A DNA stretch of 64,000 nt from positions 3,135 through 67,134 of the forward strand of contig NZ_JBJUVG010000010.1 in NCBI RefSeq assembly GCF_046097595.1, in the 5' to 3' direction. The position numbers and the translations under genes are program-made. The notes beneath the pieces are model-generated. The model saw nothing but the letters and a program-made list of their open reading frames with translations, was not told where the DNA came from and did no database searches. The stretch comes from Peptococcus simiae. Lineage in GTDB: Bacteria; Bacillota; Peptococcia; Peptococcales; Peptococcaceae. This document shows, one piece after another, positions 1 through 8,883 of the stretch (its first letter is position 1; every line of letters starts with the position of its first letter).

Positions 1-42
1 TTATAGAGGATAATCTCTAGCTTCAATCCAACTAGAATCTTT

Positions 43-300
43 GTGGTAAGCGAAAGCGAGCTGGATAAGCTCCGCAAGCAACACGCCGTTACCCTCACGA
101 ACACCGCCAACGCCACCGGTGAAAACGGTACAGGCGGTGCCACAGACGATAAAGTCAAAGTCCCCCCGGTATTAGTGCCGGAAGAGGGAGGGAGTGAAGT
201 ACCGGGTAAGGATGTTAATCCCCCTAAAGGTGTACCCACCCTCGAAAAGACCGCTGAAAAGGATATTGTAGACCTCTCCGCCCGAGATGGGCTCAGACTA
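43..300 (+). pseudogene. DUF11-repeat adhesin fragment
   Basis: Broken piece of a DUF11-type surface protein. Residues reading LDKLRKQHAVTLTNTANA, then GENGTGGATDDKVKVPPVL, match almost exactly a second fragment at 10330-10580. Similarity to that copy starts near base 53 and stops near base 295, where the sequence passes into the Abi cassette. The open frame runs on to 351 but is unrelated after about 295. There is no signal peptide and no ribosome binding site. It may be the upstream part of the gene whose remainder begins near 1370, with the Abi cassette between them; I infer this from position and family only. Confidence 0.75.
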
Positions 301-313
301 AATGTACTGCTTG

Positions 314-1195
314 CTAAAGAACTTCCTCCCAATTCTCAGGGAAACCCATAAAACTGAAATTGAAAGCACCTTGGTATTTATTAAAAGATTTTTTCAAATC
401 CCTTAACAGAGAAGTCCATTGTTCATTAGAATTCAACATTCTTTTAATGATTAATAAAATAGGAAATATTTTGTTTTGTTTTTTCTTATATTTTTCGTTT
501 TCTATATAAAGGCGAGGGTTTTCTTTTAAAGGCATATTATATAGTCTGGTATAATGAGCGCAAATATTTCTTACTTCTACAAGGCATAATATCCAATTTT
601 TGAGATATTTTGGACTTGTATTAAATTGGTTAGAAATCTCCTTTTGATCTTCAAATTTTAAAATACTAAAGAGGGAAGATAGAGTTCCAAATGACATAAG
701 TTCAACAGCAGCCCAAATAGGAAAGTTACCATCATATTTTTTAAGATGATGCTTTACAAAGGGCTTGTTTTTTTGTCGTGCTATCTCTTTATCCAAATTA
801 TTTCGGATAAGGGTGTCTATAGGTTTGCCTTTTTTGTTTTTCTTATAGATGAAGTTGTTTTTATCCATAAGAGCGGTCGAACCGTATTTTATTGATAGGT
901 GATGTGTAATTTTTGCCCTCAGTTCTATTTCAATCTGCTCAATAGTTCTTATAAGATTATTCTTAAATTGACTATCAAAACAATAAAGACTAAAAAGCTG
1001 CTCGATGGTAATACTGTCTTTATAATGTTCTCTATTGTTAAGCTTTTTTAGTCCAATCCCGTAGCCAGAAAGCCTGTAATAACTAACTTTCATTAAAACT
1101 TCTTTTGCAAAGTATTCATCGGATATTGTAAGATTGTGGTCATTTTTTAGCTTTTCAATTTGCTCATCATATGTTAAGGGCGGCTTTAGCTGCAT
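314..1195 (-). CDS. Abi_2 family (AbiD/AbiF-like) HEPN protein
   Basis: 293-aa abortive-infection family protein. The N-terminus KPPLTYDEQIEKLK and the later YYRLSGYGIGL are hallmarks of the Abi_2 family. Two R-x4-H motifs typical of HEPN ribonucleases are visible: R93-AKIT-H98 and R209-NICA-H214. Family members stop phage growth by cleaving RNA, and AbiF-type members are associated with a small upstream RNA. Here a hairpin RNA with its own promoter and terminator precedes the gene on the same strand. An AAGGAG ribosome binding site lies 8-9 bases before the ATG. The gene is clearly richer in A+T than the DUF11 genes on both sides, which suggests transfer. Toxicity and RNA control are inferred. 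Confidence 0.85.
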   Translation of the reverse strand: MQLKPPLTYDEQIEKLKNDHNLTISDEYFAKEVLMKVSYYRLSGYGIGLKKLNNREHYKDSITIEQLFSLYCFDSQFKNNLIRTIEQIEIELRAKITHHLSIKYGSTALMDKNNFIYKKNKKGKPIDTLIRNNLDKEIARQKNKPFVKHHLKKYDGNFPIWAAVELMSFGTLSSLFSILKFEDQKEISNQFNTSPKYLKNWILCLVEVRNICAHYTRLYNMPLKENPRLYIENEKYKKKQNKIFPILLIIKRMLNSNEQWTSLLRDLKKSFNKYQGAFNFSFMGFPENWEEVL

Positions 1196-1216
1196 GGTAA
1201 TCCTGCTCCTTGATAT

Positions 1217-1277
1217 AAAAAAGCCCTCTCCGTGGTCCGCATGTAGAAATCTACATTAAGCGTGGAGAGGTTCTGTT
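1217..1277 (-). ncRNA. abiF-type hairpin RNA ending in a terminator
   Basis: About 60-nt predicted RNA read leftwards between a promoter (1284-1311) and the Abi start codon. CCTCTCC (plus strand 1225-1231) pairs with GGAGAGG (1264-1270); inside is a second hairpin, ATGTAG-AAAT-CTACAT (1241-1256). The outer stem is followed by a run of six T on the RNA strand, so it also works as an intrinsic terminator just before the toxin gene. Promoter, short RNA, terminator, then toxin is the layout of type III toxin-antitoxin loci and of the abiF RNA motif. The assignment rests on layout and structure, not on a database match. Confidence 0.6.
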
Positions 1278-4003
1278 GGTATGATTATAGCATAGAAGCA
1301 CAGAAAATCAATGGCTCATGTGCATTTTTAGGTGTAAAATCGCAAAATATAGATAAAAATGTTCTAAAAACAGATGGCAAGTCTAAGAATGACGCTAAAG
1401 AAGTAGTCGTAACAGACCTCATTGATCCGGCCTTAGACTTTGCAGGCTCTGTCACTGTAGATGGCAAGGGCCATAGCGACTTCTCCTATGATGAAGAAGC
1501 CCGGCTCCTAACCGTCAACCTCGGTGACGTGAAGATTGACCAGACCAAAAAGGTTGTTTTCAAGGTCACTGTTAATAAGACCGGGTATGGTAAGGAAGTA
1601 GAAAATATTGCTTCCGCTACTGCTAAAAATACCGGCGAAGTAACTGCACAGGCCAATAGTGGCATTGTCAAGATCAAAGACGGTAGTGCAGAACTTCTTA
1701 TCGAAAAAGAAGCAGACAAACAAGCTGCTAAAGTTGGCGATAAGCTGATCTACACCCTCAAAGTTGCTAATAGCAAAAACGCTGAAGTGGATGCCCAAAA
1801 TGCCGTTGTTAAAGATACCCTACCCAAGGGCCTCTCCTTTGACGGTATGGTAACTAAAGATGGTGCAGGTACTTCCTACAAATATGACCCGGCTACTAAG
1901 GCCATGGAGTTTCCGCTAGGCGATCTCAAGGTTGGCGAAGAAGTCACCCTAAAGGTTTATACCGTTGTAAATGAGGAAGCCTATGGCAAAGATATTGAAA
2001 ACGTAGCTACCGTCACCGCTGATAATGCTACTGAAAAGAAAGCTACCAGCAAAATCACCACTGTAGACAAGGGTAAAGCAGATGGTCGCACCGGGACTAA
2101 AACACCGTCTAAGACCCTCGTTAAACCCGGTGAACGTATGACTTACACCATTACCTTAACGAACAGCCCCAGTGCTACAGCAGACTGGGAAAACGTAACC
2201 ATTACAGACCCCATCCCTGCCGGCATGATCTTCAAAGATGCGGTTGAAGTAAACGGTAAACGTACCAATGAATACTCCTTTGATGCTGCTACCAATACTT
2301 TAACCTTAAAGCCCGATCCGATTGCTCCAGGAGCCAAGCAAATCTACACCATTGATGTGGAAATTGCAGAAGGCATGGAAGGGAAGACCTTCACGAATAT
2401 CGCCTACTTGACTGATGATATCACACCGAAAGAACCAGTCCCCTCTGTGCCGGTCAACGTTCCGGATGGTAAAACCAAGCCCCTCATGAAAAAAGAAGCC
2501 TCTGTAAAAGAGACTAAAGAAGGGCAAGTATATACCTATACCGTAACGGTAGAAAACGGCTCCGGTAAAGATGTGGCCACTTGGAGAAACGTCACCTTGA
2601 CCGACCTCCTACCGGGCGAAATCGCATTAAGCGGTATGGTCCTCGTAGATGGTAACCCCAGCCCTGTTCAAGTGACCTCTAATAACAGTTTTACAGCTGT
2701 CTTAGGGGATATTGAACCCGGCACCCATAAGACCGTCAAGTATGACGTTCGAGTAAAAGATGACATCACGAAAGGTCAAGAAAAGACCCTGACTAATATC
2801 GCTACAGCAGCCGGCGACAACGGCATGGCCAAAGACAAGGCTGACGTGAAGTTAGGGAAGGGTAAAGGGGTTCCTGAGCTGCCATCTACTCCCCCTAGCG
2901 ACAAAGGCGTTCTCTTAAGCAAGGACCCTGAAAAGGCCCATGTGGACCTGACAGATGATCCCTACAACACCTATACCGTTACCCTGCAAAACAAGGATAA
3001 CAAGGACTGGAAAGGCATCCGCCTCAAAGACAAGATTGACACCAGCTATGTTGTCCTCCTCCGTGACAGCATCCGGATGAATGGCCTGTCCCTCAAAGAA
3101 GGTAAGGACTTCAGCTACGTTGTTGGTGATAACGGGGTAGACACCCTAGATATTAAAGTAGGAGACGTTGCCGTTAACGGTACTGTTAAAGTAACCTTCA
3201 AGGTCAAACACAAAAACGATACCGCCGGCACGCCCTATGTTAATACTGTCAAAGCAGAATCTACCAGCCACAAGCCGGTAGAAGCAAACGCTGCCAGCGT
3301 AACTACCGTTAATCCTAAAGAAGTCACAGATAATCACCAGAAACTCTTCTCCGGTTATCCTAACGGCGAGTGGTGGCCTGATAACAACGCACCGGGTAAA
3401 TTCTTATCCCGTCCTGAAGCAGCAGCCGTCATCCTCCGGTCTTACTCCAACTCAGATAAGATGGACCAATGGATTGGCAATGCTAGAAACATTAAGATTG
3501 ACCAAGGGTTCCCGGAAGGCTTTACAGCTAAAGGCCTGCAAGGCATGGATCTCCCCATTAAGATCATGATGCAAAATGAACTGATGGGTCCGACCTTTGC
3601 TGATCCCTTCGCCTTTAGTGGCGACACGCCTCGCAACTCCGACATGGTAGAGTTCTACGAAACGACCCCCCGGATTAAAGTCACCCGGAAGGAAATCGGG
3701 GACATAATTAAAGTCGTCCTCGGCCCTGAAGCCCTCGCTAAAGGGATTGCAGCCGGCTATGACTACAACTCCACTGACCCCAACGTAGAAACCAGCCGGA
3801 GAGACTTTGCTAAAGAAATCTGCACCATTACTGGTCGAGATACCAACCCGGATATTAATGGTAACCGGATTCCGACTTTTACAGACGTTAATCCATCTGA
3901 CCTGCTTATTGCAGAAGTTTCCATTTGGCACCAATTCACTTTGGATGAAAATGGTCATGAAAAATGGACTAAAGTCAATCCGAATGCAGGCGTAAAACCC
4001 TAA
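1262..4003 (+). CDS. DUF11-repeat surface protein with SLH-like C-terminus (5'-truncated)
   Basis: Open frame of 913 codons. About five tandem DUF11-type beta-sandwich repeats start near residues 40, 142, 273, 402 and 546, each with the pattern YTYTVTVEN / VTDxLP / GxVKVTYxV. A C-terminal region from about residue 690 (FSGYPNGEWWPDN, then LSRPEAAAVILRS) resembles an SLH module used to bind cell-wall polymer. The GTG at 1262 has no ribosome binding site and no signal peptide follows; the first 36 codons look foreign, and homology begins near 1370. I read this as the 3' part of a larger secreted adhesin cut by the Abi cassette. Expression and export in the present state are doubtful. A terminator follows at 4016. 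Confidence 0.75.
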   Translation: MERFCWYDYSIEAQKINGSCAFLGVKSQNIDKNVLKTDGKSKNDAKEVVVTDLIDPALDFAGSVTVDGKGHSDFSYDEEARLLTVNLGDVKIDQTKKVVFKVTVNKTGYGKEVENIASATAKNTGEVTAQANSGIVKIKDGSAELLIEKEADKQAAKVGDKLIYTLKVANSKNAEVDAQNAVVKDTLPKGLSFDGMVTKDGAGTSYKYDPATKAMEFPLGDLKVGEEVTLKVYTVVNEEAYGKDIENVATVTADNATEKKATSKITTVDKGKADGRTGTKTPSKTLVKPGERMTYTITLTNSPSATADWENVTITDPIPAGMIFKDAVEVNGKRTNEYSFDAATNTLTLKPDPIAPGAKQIYTIDVEIAEGMEGKTFTNIAYLTDDITPKEPVPSVPVNVPDGKTKPLMKKEASVKETKEGQVYTYTVTVENGSGKDVATWRNVTLTDLLPGEIALSGMVLVDGNPSPVQVTSNNSFTAVLGDIEPGTHKTVKYDVRVKDDITKGQEKTLTNIATAAGDNGMAKDKADVKLGKGKGVPELPSTPPSDKGVLLSKDPEKAHVDLTDDPYNTYTVTLQNKDNKDWKGIRLKDKIDTSYVVLLRDSIRMNGLSLKEGKDFSYVVGDNGVDTLDIKVGDVAVNGTVKVTFKVKHKNDTAGTPYVNTVKAESTSHKPVEANAASVTTVNPKEVTDNHQKLFSGYPNGEWWPDNNAPGKFLSRPEAAAVILRSYSNSDKMDQWIGNARNIKIDQGFPEGFTAKGLQGMDLPIKIMMQNELMGPTFADPFAFSGDTPRNSDMVEFYETTPRIKVTRKEIGDIIKVVLGPEALAKGIAAGYDYNSTDPNVETSRRDFAKEICTITGRDTNPDINGNRIPTFTDVNPSDLLIAEVSIWHQFTLDENGHEKWTKVNPNAGVKP
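1284..1311 (-). promoter_or_regulatory. Promoter of the abi RNA/gene
   Basis: On the minus strand TTGATT (1306-1311), a 16-nt spacer and TATAAT (1284-1289). It places the transcript start just before the hairpin RNA. Confidence 0.55.
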
Positions 4004-4015
4004 TAGAAGGCAACA

Positions 4016-4049
4016 AAAAAGAGGTAGCTTAATCGCTGCCTCTTTTTTA
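4016..4049 (+). terminator. Intrinsic terminator after the DUF11/SLH gene
   Basis: Hairpin of AGAGGTAGC paired with GCTGCCTCT, followed by six T. Closely related AGAGG...GCCTCTTTTTT terminators recur at 27320 and 28065. Confidence 0.85.
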
Positions 4050-4139
4050 TTTAACGTAAAAGATGGTGACATAAAATAGCTAATATGGTAGATTCAATAT
4101 ATAGTATTCTGATAATTCTTTCCCAGCGGAGGATATGTT

Positions 4140-7127
4140 ATGAATAAACAGATTGACTTAAAAAACAATATTTTAGATGCCTTTATATTTTATGAAAACC
4201 TATCCGAAGCAAAGCTACCTAAAGACTTTAAGCGGCTAGATCGAAGCAAATTAAACTATAATGAGTTAGAAAAATTACTACCAAGGACGAAAATCAAGAA
4301 ATACACCCACTTAGTTCTGTGTATTAATGCACTTAGTTTTAAAGAGGTATTGGATAAATTAAGGAAAAAATACAATCTAGAAATAGTTGACGAAGAGGTG
4401 ACTTGGGAGAAAACCTTTCAATACTCTTTGGTTTTTGACCATAAACTAAACCTTGTTTTAGATGAAACTTTTATTTCTATTCCATACTATATTTATTTGC
4501 AAGGCGAGCTTATTAAAGATAGCAAAACCATTAAGGAGCTGTCGGACAATTTAATTAAAGAAATAGGTGAGATATATAAACAATCTGACCGTGATATTGA
4601 AAGGTTTTTATTGAATTTAACCATCTCATCCAATACTTTTGTTAAGGCCAATAATATTTATTATAAAGGGTTTCGTAATAAAGCTGAAATGAATACAAGC
4701 CTGCACTCTTTTATAATAAACGATTTAAAGGCAGCTAAAAACTGTACCAACAGCCACCTCCTCAATCGTTTTTTAGGTGAAAATCTACCAGTGCAAAAAA
4801 TTAACCTAGATAGTACCAAGCCACAAGGTCAAGAACAAATTTTAGATATTTTAGCCCCTTGCAATTTCCCATTAGGTCGCTTTCCTAGCAACCCTAGCCA
4901 TGCGCCTAGCTTAATGCAGCAGGTAGCAATTAACTTGAGGATGATGGAAAGAGATAGACTTTTAAGTGTTAATGGGCCTCCTGGAACTGGTAAAACCACA
5001 CTCCTAAAAGATGTGTTTGCAGGCTTAATTGTCCAAACCAGTCGAGAGATTTCCAAATGTTTAGGCGAAGTCACTCTTGATGAAATTAGTGTTACCACTG
5101 AAAGTAGTGGTCAGAAGCAGACATTCCAAATGAAAAAACTTTCTCCGGAGCTATTAACGTCTAATTTTATTTTAGCAAGCTCAAACAACAAAGCACTTGA
5201 AAATGTTGTTGTTGATTTTTCGATTTGGGACGCTATTCATGATTCTTTTCAAAAGCCGGACTACTTCCCTTTTGAGATGAAGACTGAAGATAATAGTTCT
5301 GCTACACAAAAAATGTGGGGATCCTTTTCACTCAGAGGAGGAGCGAAGGCAAAGCGCAGGAAAATTACCGAGCGGATAGACGAAATATGTTTAGAGTTAA
5401 ATCAGATGGGAAAAGACATTAATGGAAATTCTGGAGAGAAGATTTCATATCTACCGCCAGACTTTTTTCTAGAGATAGATTGTGGTGATTTTAATTTTCT
5501 CTATGATAAAGTTCAAGAAGAGATAAATAACACACAAAACGCATATGAAAAATTAAAGAAAATATCTGAAGTTAAACAGGCTGTAGAAAGTTATCCCGGA
5601 TTAATAAAAGAATTAACTAATGAGGTCTTTTCGATTTCTGACTCTTTAAAGAAGCTTAATAATGACTTAGAATCGGCTCAAGAAGAAAATAATAAAATTC
5701 TTCAAACGAAGCCGAGATTTTTCCTTATTAAGAAACTACTCAGAGCAAAGGAGGCTAAAATCTATTTAGATAAAATAAATAAAAGTGAGGAGATGATTAG
5801 TGAAATATCTGGTTCCATTGAGGAAGGCCGTAATAACCTTGACGGAAAGAAAGATTTAATTGAACAATATGAAAGAAGCTTAGACCAAGCTGAAGTAGAT
5901 ATGCAATTGATAGAAAAGGCTTTAGAAGATTTTAAGAAATTAAATAAACCGGTTTTAGATTTCAAGAAATCTTATCAGGAAAATGAAAAAATAGCGCCAT
6001 GGTTTAATGATGAGTTTAGAAAGAAGCAAAGTCATTTATTTATAAAAGCATTAGGTGTCAGAAAAGCTTTTTTATCTAAGCATAGAGATTCATTAAAAGT
6101 TGCGAACCTAATTCTTAATGATGATAATAAATGGAAAATAAAGCAGCAAGAAAATGGGAGAGAAATTCTTCTTGCTGCATGGAATTGGATTAATTTTGCC
6201 ATCCCAGTCATTAGCACCACCTTTGCCAGTATGTCCAATATGTTCGATTTTGCTGGTTCCGAAGATTTGCCTAACCTCTTCATTGATGAAGCTGGGCAGG
6301 CAGCTCCACAAGATTGTATAGGCGGACTAATGAGAGCAAGGCAAGTGATGGCCCTAGGTGATCCCTTTCAGATTGAGCCCGTAAAAACTTTAGACTCGCA
6401 AGTGTTAGGGGTGTTACAAAATCACTTTTTAGTTTCAGATCGATACCTTGCCGCAGAATCTTCCTGTCAGACTATCTTAGATGCTTCTGGTTCCTATGGC
6501 TTTAAAAAAGATGAAGATACATGGATTGGTATACCTCTATGGGTACACAGGCGGTGTGCAGAGCCGATGTTTTCAATTTCAAATGCCATTTCTTATGACG
6601 GAAGAATGGTCCAAGGCCTTGAGGACAATGCTGGATTTTCGACTTGGTGTGATGTTACAGGGGCTGCTGATAACAAGTTTGTTCAAGAGCAAGCCGAGTG
6701 TCTGGAGGAATTGCTAGAATACCTAATAAATGAAGAAGGTTATTCCAATAAAGATATGTATATTATCAGCCCATTCAGGAATATTGCTATGAGGATTAAA
6801 GAACATTTAAGAAAAGAACGCAAAGAGCATTTAATTCATAACATTAACGAGCAAATTGGTACCGTTCATACGTTTCAAGGTAAGCAGAACGATATAGTTA
6901 TCCTCGTTATGGGTGCAGATAAAAACAGCTTGGGGGCAGCTAATTGGGCAGTATCTAAGCCCAATATAATGAATGTTGCTGTCACACGAGCAAAAAAGAG
7001 GTTCTATATTGTTGGTGATAAAGGGTTGTATAAAGGACTCCATTCGAATGTTGTTAAGGAAACCTTAGATAAGATTGAGGGGTATAATAAGATCCTTATA
7101 GGGGAGGTTTTACAGTTGGAGGATTAA
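4140..7127 (+). CDS. Large SF1 (Upf1/DNA2-like) helicase-ATPase
   Basis: 995-aa superfamily 1 helicase. Walker A VNGPPGTGKTTLLKD lies near residues 278-292, the Walker B-type box LFIDEAGQAAPQD near 712, GDPFQIEPV (motif III) near 740, and the C-terminal boxes GTVHTFQGKQNDIVIL and NVAVTRAKKRFYIVGD near 905-955. Between motifs I and II is a long lysine/glutamate-rich coiled insertion (about 420-600). The first 230 residues match nothing I recognise. CGGAGG sits 8 bases before the ATG. The gene stands alone between a terminator upstream and a shared terminator downstream, is AT-rich, and lies in a defence-type island. A defence role is plausible but inferred; helicase identity is firm. Confidence 0.8.
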   Translation: MNKQIDLKNNILDAFIFYENLSEAKLPKDFKRLDRSKLNYNELEKLLPRTKIKKYTHLVLCINALSFKEVLDKLRKKYNLEIVDEEVTWEKTFQYSLVFDHKLNLVLDETFISIPYYIYLQGELIKDSKTIKELSDNLIKEIGEIYKQSDRDIERFLLNLTISSNTFVKANNIYYKGFRNKAEMNTSLHSFIINDLKAAKNCTNSHLLNRFLGENLPVQKINLDSTKPQGQEQILDILAPCNFPLGRFPSNPSHAPSLMQQVAINLRMMERDRLLSVNGPPGTGKTTLLKDVFAGLIVQTSREISKCLGEVTLDEISVTTESSGQKQTFQMKKLSPELLTSNFILASSNNKALENVVVDFSIWDAIHDSFQKPDYFPFEMKTEDNSSATQKMWGSFSLRGGAKAKRRKITERIDEICLELNQMGKDINGNSGEKISYLPPDFFLEIDCGDFNFLYDKVQEEINNTQNAYEKLKKISEVKQAVESYPGLIKELTNEVFSISDSLKKLNNDLESAQEENNKILQTKPRFFLIKKLLRAKEAKIYLDKINKSEEMISEISGSIEEGRNNLDGKKDLIEQYERSLDQAEVDMQLIEKALEDFKKLNKPVLDFKKSYQENEKIAPWFNDEFRKKQSHLFIKALGVRKAFLSKHRDSLKVANLILNDDNKWKIKQQENGREILLAAWNWINFAIPVISTTFASMSNMFDFAGSEDLPNLFIDEAGQAAPQDCIGGLMRARQVMALGDPFQIEPVKTLDSQVLGVLQNHFLVSDRYLAAESSCQTILDASGSYGFKKDEDTWIGIPLWVHRRCAEPMFSISNAISYDGRMVQGLEDNAGFSTWCDVTGAADNKFVQEQAECLEELLEYLINEEGYSNKDMYIISPFRNIAMRIKEHLRKERKEHLIHNINEQIGTVHTFQGKQNDIVILVMGADKNSLGAANWAVSKPNIMNVAVTRAKKRFYIVGDKGLYKGLHSNVVKETLDKIEGYNKILIGEVLQLED

Positions 7128-7162
7128 TAGATTTACCCTTTAAATTAAATAGATATCTACGA

Positions 7163-7194
7163 GAAAGAGCCAGTCAGAAGCGACTGGCTCTTTA
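7163..7194. terminator. Bidirectional terminator
   Basis: Near-perfect hairpin AAAGAGCCAGTC ... GACTGGCTCTTT between the convergent helicase (+) and CAP (-) genes, with A and T runs on both sides. Confidence 0.85.
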
Positions 7195-7205
7195 TATGGT
7201 CTGTT

Positions 7206-8567
7206 TTACGGCTGGAATTCTAATGCCCATTCCGTTTCAACGTTATCTTCTTGTGTATCGTAACCTACCCCCACATATTTGTGGTTGGGGTAGAGGATAT
7301 TCGCCTTGTGACCCGGAGAGTTCATCCACATATTAAAAATTTCGTCAGGATTATTTTCATCAGTAAATATTGTGGCTAGATTTTCCCATAGCGTCGCTTT
7401 GGAAATGAATTGAGACAATCCAAGGTCCTTTAGTACCGTTGTTGGTTCAGTCCCATCAAGTCTTATATGAGGATTCCAGCCATTGGCCTTGGCCTTCATG
7501 TGACTATTATAATCAACTGCACCAACTCGTTTTTGATCAATATCATACTCCCTCGCCCTAATATCAGCCCCTTCACAGAGGGCAGGAGAGAGTTTGACGG
7601 GCTTCAGTCCATGCTCAGCCCGGGCAGCGTTTATCAGCTCCAGCATCCGCAGCTGGTCTGCTGTAAAGGGCTTCCGAGGTGCTTCCAAGGCTTCATAAAA
7701 GCTGAGTAGCTCCACATCCGGCTTGCCCCGGACGGCATCTAAGATTAAGTCGTTGTCGACCTCTTCACACTCTATAGCAGGATTATTCGCCCAGCCAACA
7801 TACTTATCCTTAATCTCGTTAATACGTACAACCTGTGCCTTAGCTTCACTAGCCTTATCGGAGAGGCCATTAGCAATAATGCCCTTTAAGAAAGTCCGCT
7901 CTTCATTAGATAAAGCTTTCTTTTCCTTCTTCACGCTAGGCTTACTAGGTTCACTAGGCGTAGGTTTAATAGTCGGCTCACTAGGCTTTACGCTGGGGGC
8001 CGGTGTGGGCTGGGCCGGTTTATTCGGCTGGGCAACAGGTGGCTTAACAGTAGGTGTAGTAGGCTTAGCAGGCGTACTAGGCTGTGCGACCTGACCGGCT
8101 GTAATAGCTACCGTACTGGTGTCATTGTTCCAGTCTACCTTGCCATACGTCTCCCCGATAGCACGAAGCGGTACAACTACCCGGTTGTTTACTGTAATAT
8201 AGGGGGCAACGTCTAAGTTAACCTTACGGATTGGCTCCTTGCCTGTCGTGCCGTATACGTTGAAATAAGGCTTATCTGCATAGAATACATAGGTGAGATT
8301 CTTAGCCGTGTCTGAAACAAAGATAGACCTATTTGATTCTACCCAGTTAACATTCATTTTCAGCCCTTCCATAACAGTCCGTAAAGGTACCATGGTCCGG
8401 CCATCCTTAATAAAGGCCTTCTGGTCAGTCTGGGGGATCGTACGTCCGTCTACTGTAATGGTAATGTCTCTTGCATGGCTTTCAGTAGCCTGTGCAGGGC
8501 TAGCACTGGCCAAGAGGGCTGCTGCCAAAACAGCTGCCGTTGCTTTTTTAGTTAGGCTTCCTTTCAT
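7206..8567 (-). CDS. Secreted copper-amine-oxidase-N / CAP (SCP-like) domain protein
   Basis: 453-aa exported protein. A signal peptide (lysines, then AAVLAAALLASASPAQA) is followed by a copper amine oxidase N-terminal-like stalk domain (about 32-150, with DGRTMVPLRTVME and NRVVVPLRAIGETYG). A proline/threonine-rich linker spans about 155-215, and a CAP (cysteine-rich secretory/PR1) domain occupies the last 150 residues (LELINAARAEHGLKPV, later WMNSPGHKANILYPNHKYVGVGY). Such proteins are common in wall-associated fractions of clostridia; the substrate is unknown. An AAGGAGG-type site precedes the ATG. Promoter and paired near-palindromes lie just upstream. It looks like host-type surface DNA rather than part of the conjugation module. 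Confidence 0.9.
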   Translation of the reverse strand: MKGSLTKKATAAVLAAALLASASPAQATESHARDITITVDGRTIPQTDQKAFIKDGRTMVPLRTVMEGLKMNVNWVESNRSIFVSDTAKNLTYVFYADKPYFNVYGTTGKEPIRKVNLDVAPYITVNNRVVVPLRAIGETYGKVDWNNDTSTVAITAGQVAQPSTPAKPTTPTVKPPVAQPNKPAQPTPAPSVKPSEPTIKPTPSEPSKPSVKKEKKALSNEERTFLKGIIANGLSDKASEAKAQVVRINEIKDKYVGWANNPAIECEEVDNDLILDAVRGKPDVELLSFYEALEAPRKPFTADQLRMLELINAARAEHGLKPVKLSPALCEGADIRAREYDIDQKRVGAVDYNSHMKAKANGWNPHIRLDGTEPTTVLKDLGLSQFISKATLWENLATIFTDENNPDEIFNMWMNSPGHKANILYPNHKYVGVGYDTQEDNVETEWALEFQP

Positions 8568-8611
8568 GGGTGGTCCTCCTTTGTTTGGTTGGCGTATTAT
8601 TCGTTAGGTAT

Positions 8612-8667
8612 ATAATACCACGCACACTATATGTAGTCAACGATCAATGAAGGTGACTATATGTAGT
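8612..8667 (-). promoter_or_regulatory. CAP gene promoter with two operator-like boxes
   Basis: Minus-strand TTGACT (8635-8640), 17-nt spacer, TATTAT (8612-8617). The 12-bp near-palindrome ACTATATGTAGT occurs at 8626-8637, overlapping the -35, and again at 8656-8667. The copies are exactly 30 bp apart, about three helical turns, which suggests a dimeric repressor or activator site. Confidence 0.55.
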
Positions 8668-8722
8668 AATTTTGAGAGGAAGGGGGCTAGGGGTAGAGGA
8701 TCATAGATAGGTAAAGTTTTGT

Positions 8723-8751
8723 TTGATTCCTTCTGCTAAATTACCTATAAT
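8723..8751 (+). promoter_or_regulatory. Promoter ahead of the first Panacea cassette
   Basis: TTGATT (8723-8728), 17-nt spacer, TATAAT (8746-8751). It would start a short RNA that ends at the terminator at 8834 before the TA genes. Confidence 0.5.
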
Positions 8752-8756
8752 AAAAT

Positions 8757-8834
8757 TAAAGTTTAATCGCCCCCCCGGTTTAGTAAACTTTCTTGCTGAA
8801 CACAACAGATACGTCTGACGGGGGCTTTTTGTAT
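8757..8834 (+). ncRNA. Short structured leader/terminator RNA, copy 1
   Basis: GCCCCC (about 8769) pairs with GGGGGC (about 8820), followed by five T. The enclosed ~45 nt contain GTTT-AGT-AAAC and CAGA-TACG-TCTG hairpins. A homologous copy lies at 16986-17050 with the closing stem and the second hairpin kept and the first hairpin replaced by a different pairing. It could be only a terminator, or a small RNA or attenuator in front of the TA operon. Confidence 0.45.
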
Positions 8835-8883
8835 AACATGAATTAGGATAGTGGCATAGTTTAGGCAAAAGGAGATATCTAAA

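Noticed and set aside
1241..1256. ATGTAGAAATCTACAT looks like part of a Cas12a-type CRISPR repeat
   Set aside because: It occurs once, as the inner stem of the abi hairpin RNA. There is no array of repeats and spacers, and no cas gene.
1285..4072. Several minus-strand open frames opposite the DUF11 gene
   Set aside because: They mirror the repeat protein, have no ribosome binding sites and no family pattern; the plus-strand frame has the DUF11 domains.
7467..8607. Plus-strand frames of 80-123 codons opposite the CAP gene
   Set aside because: They lie entirely within the minus-strand gene, whose domains are clear; compositions are those of antisense shadows.
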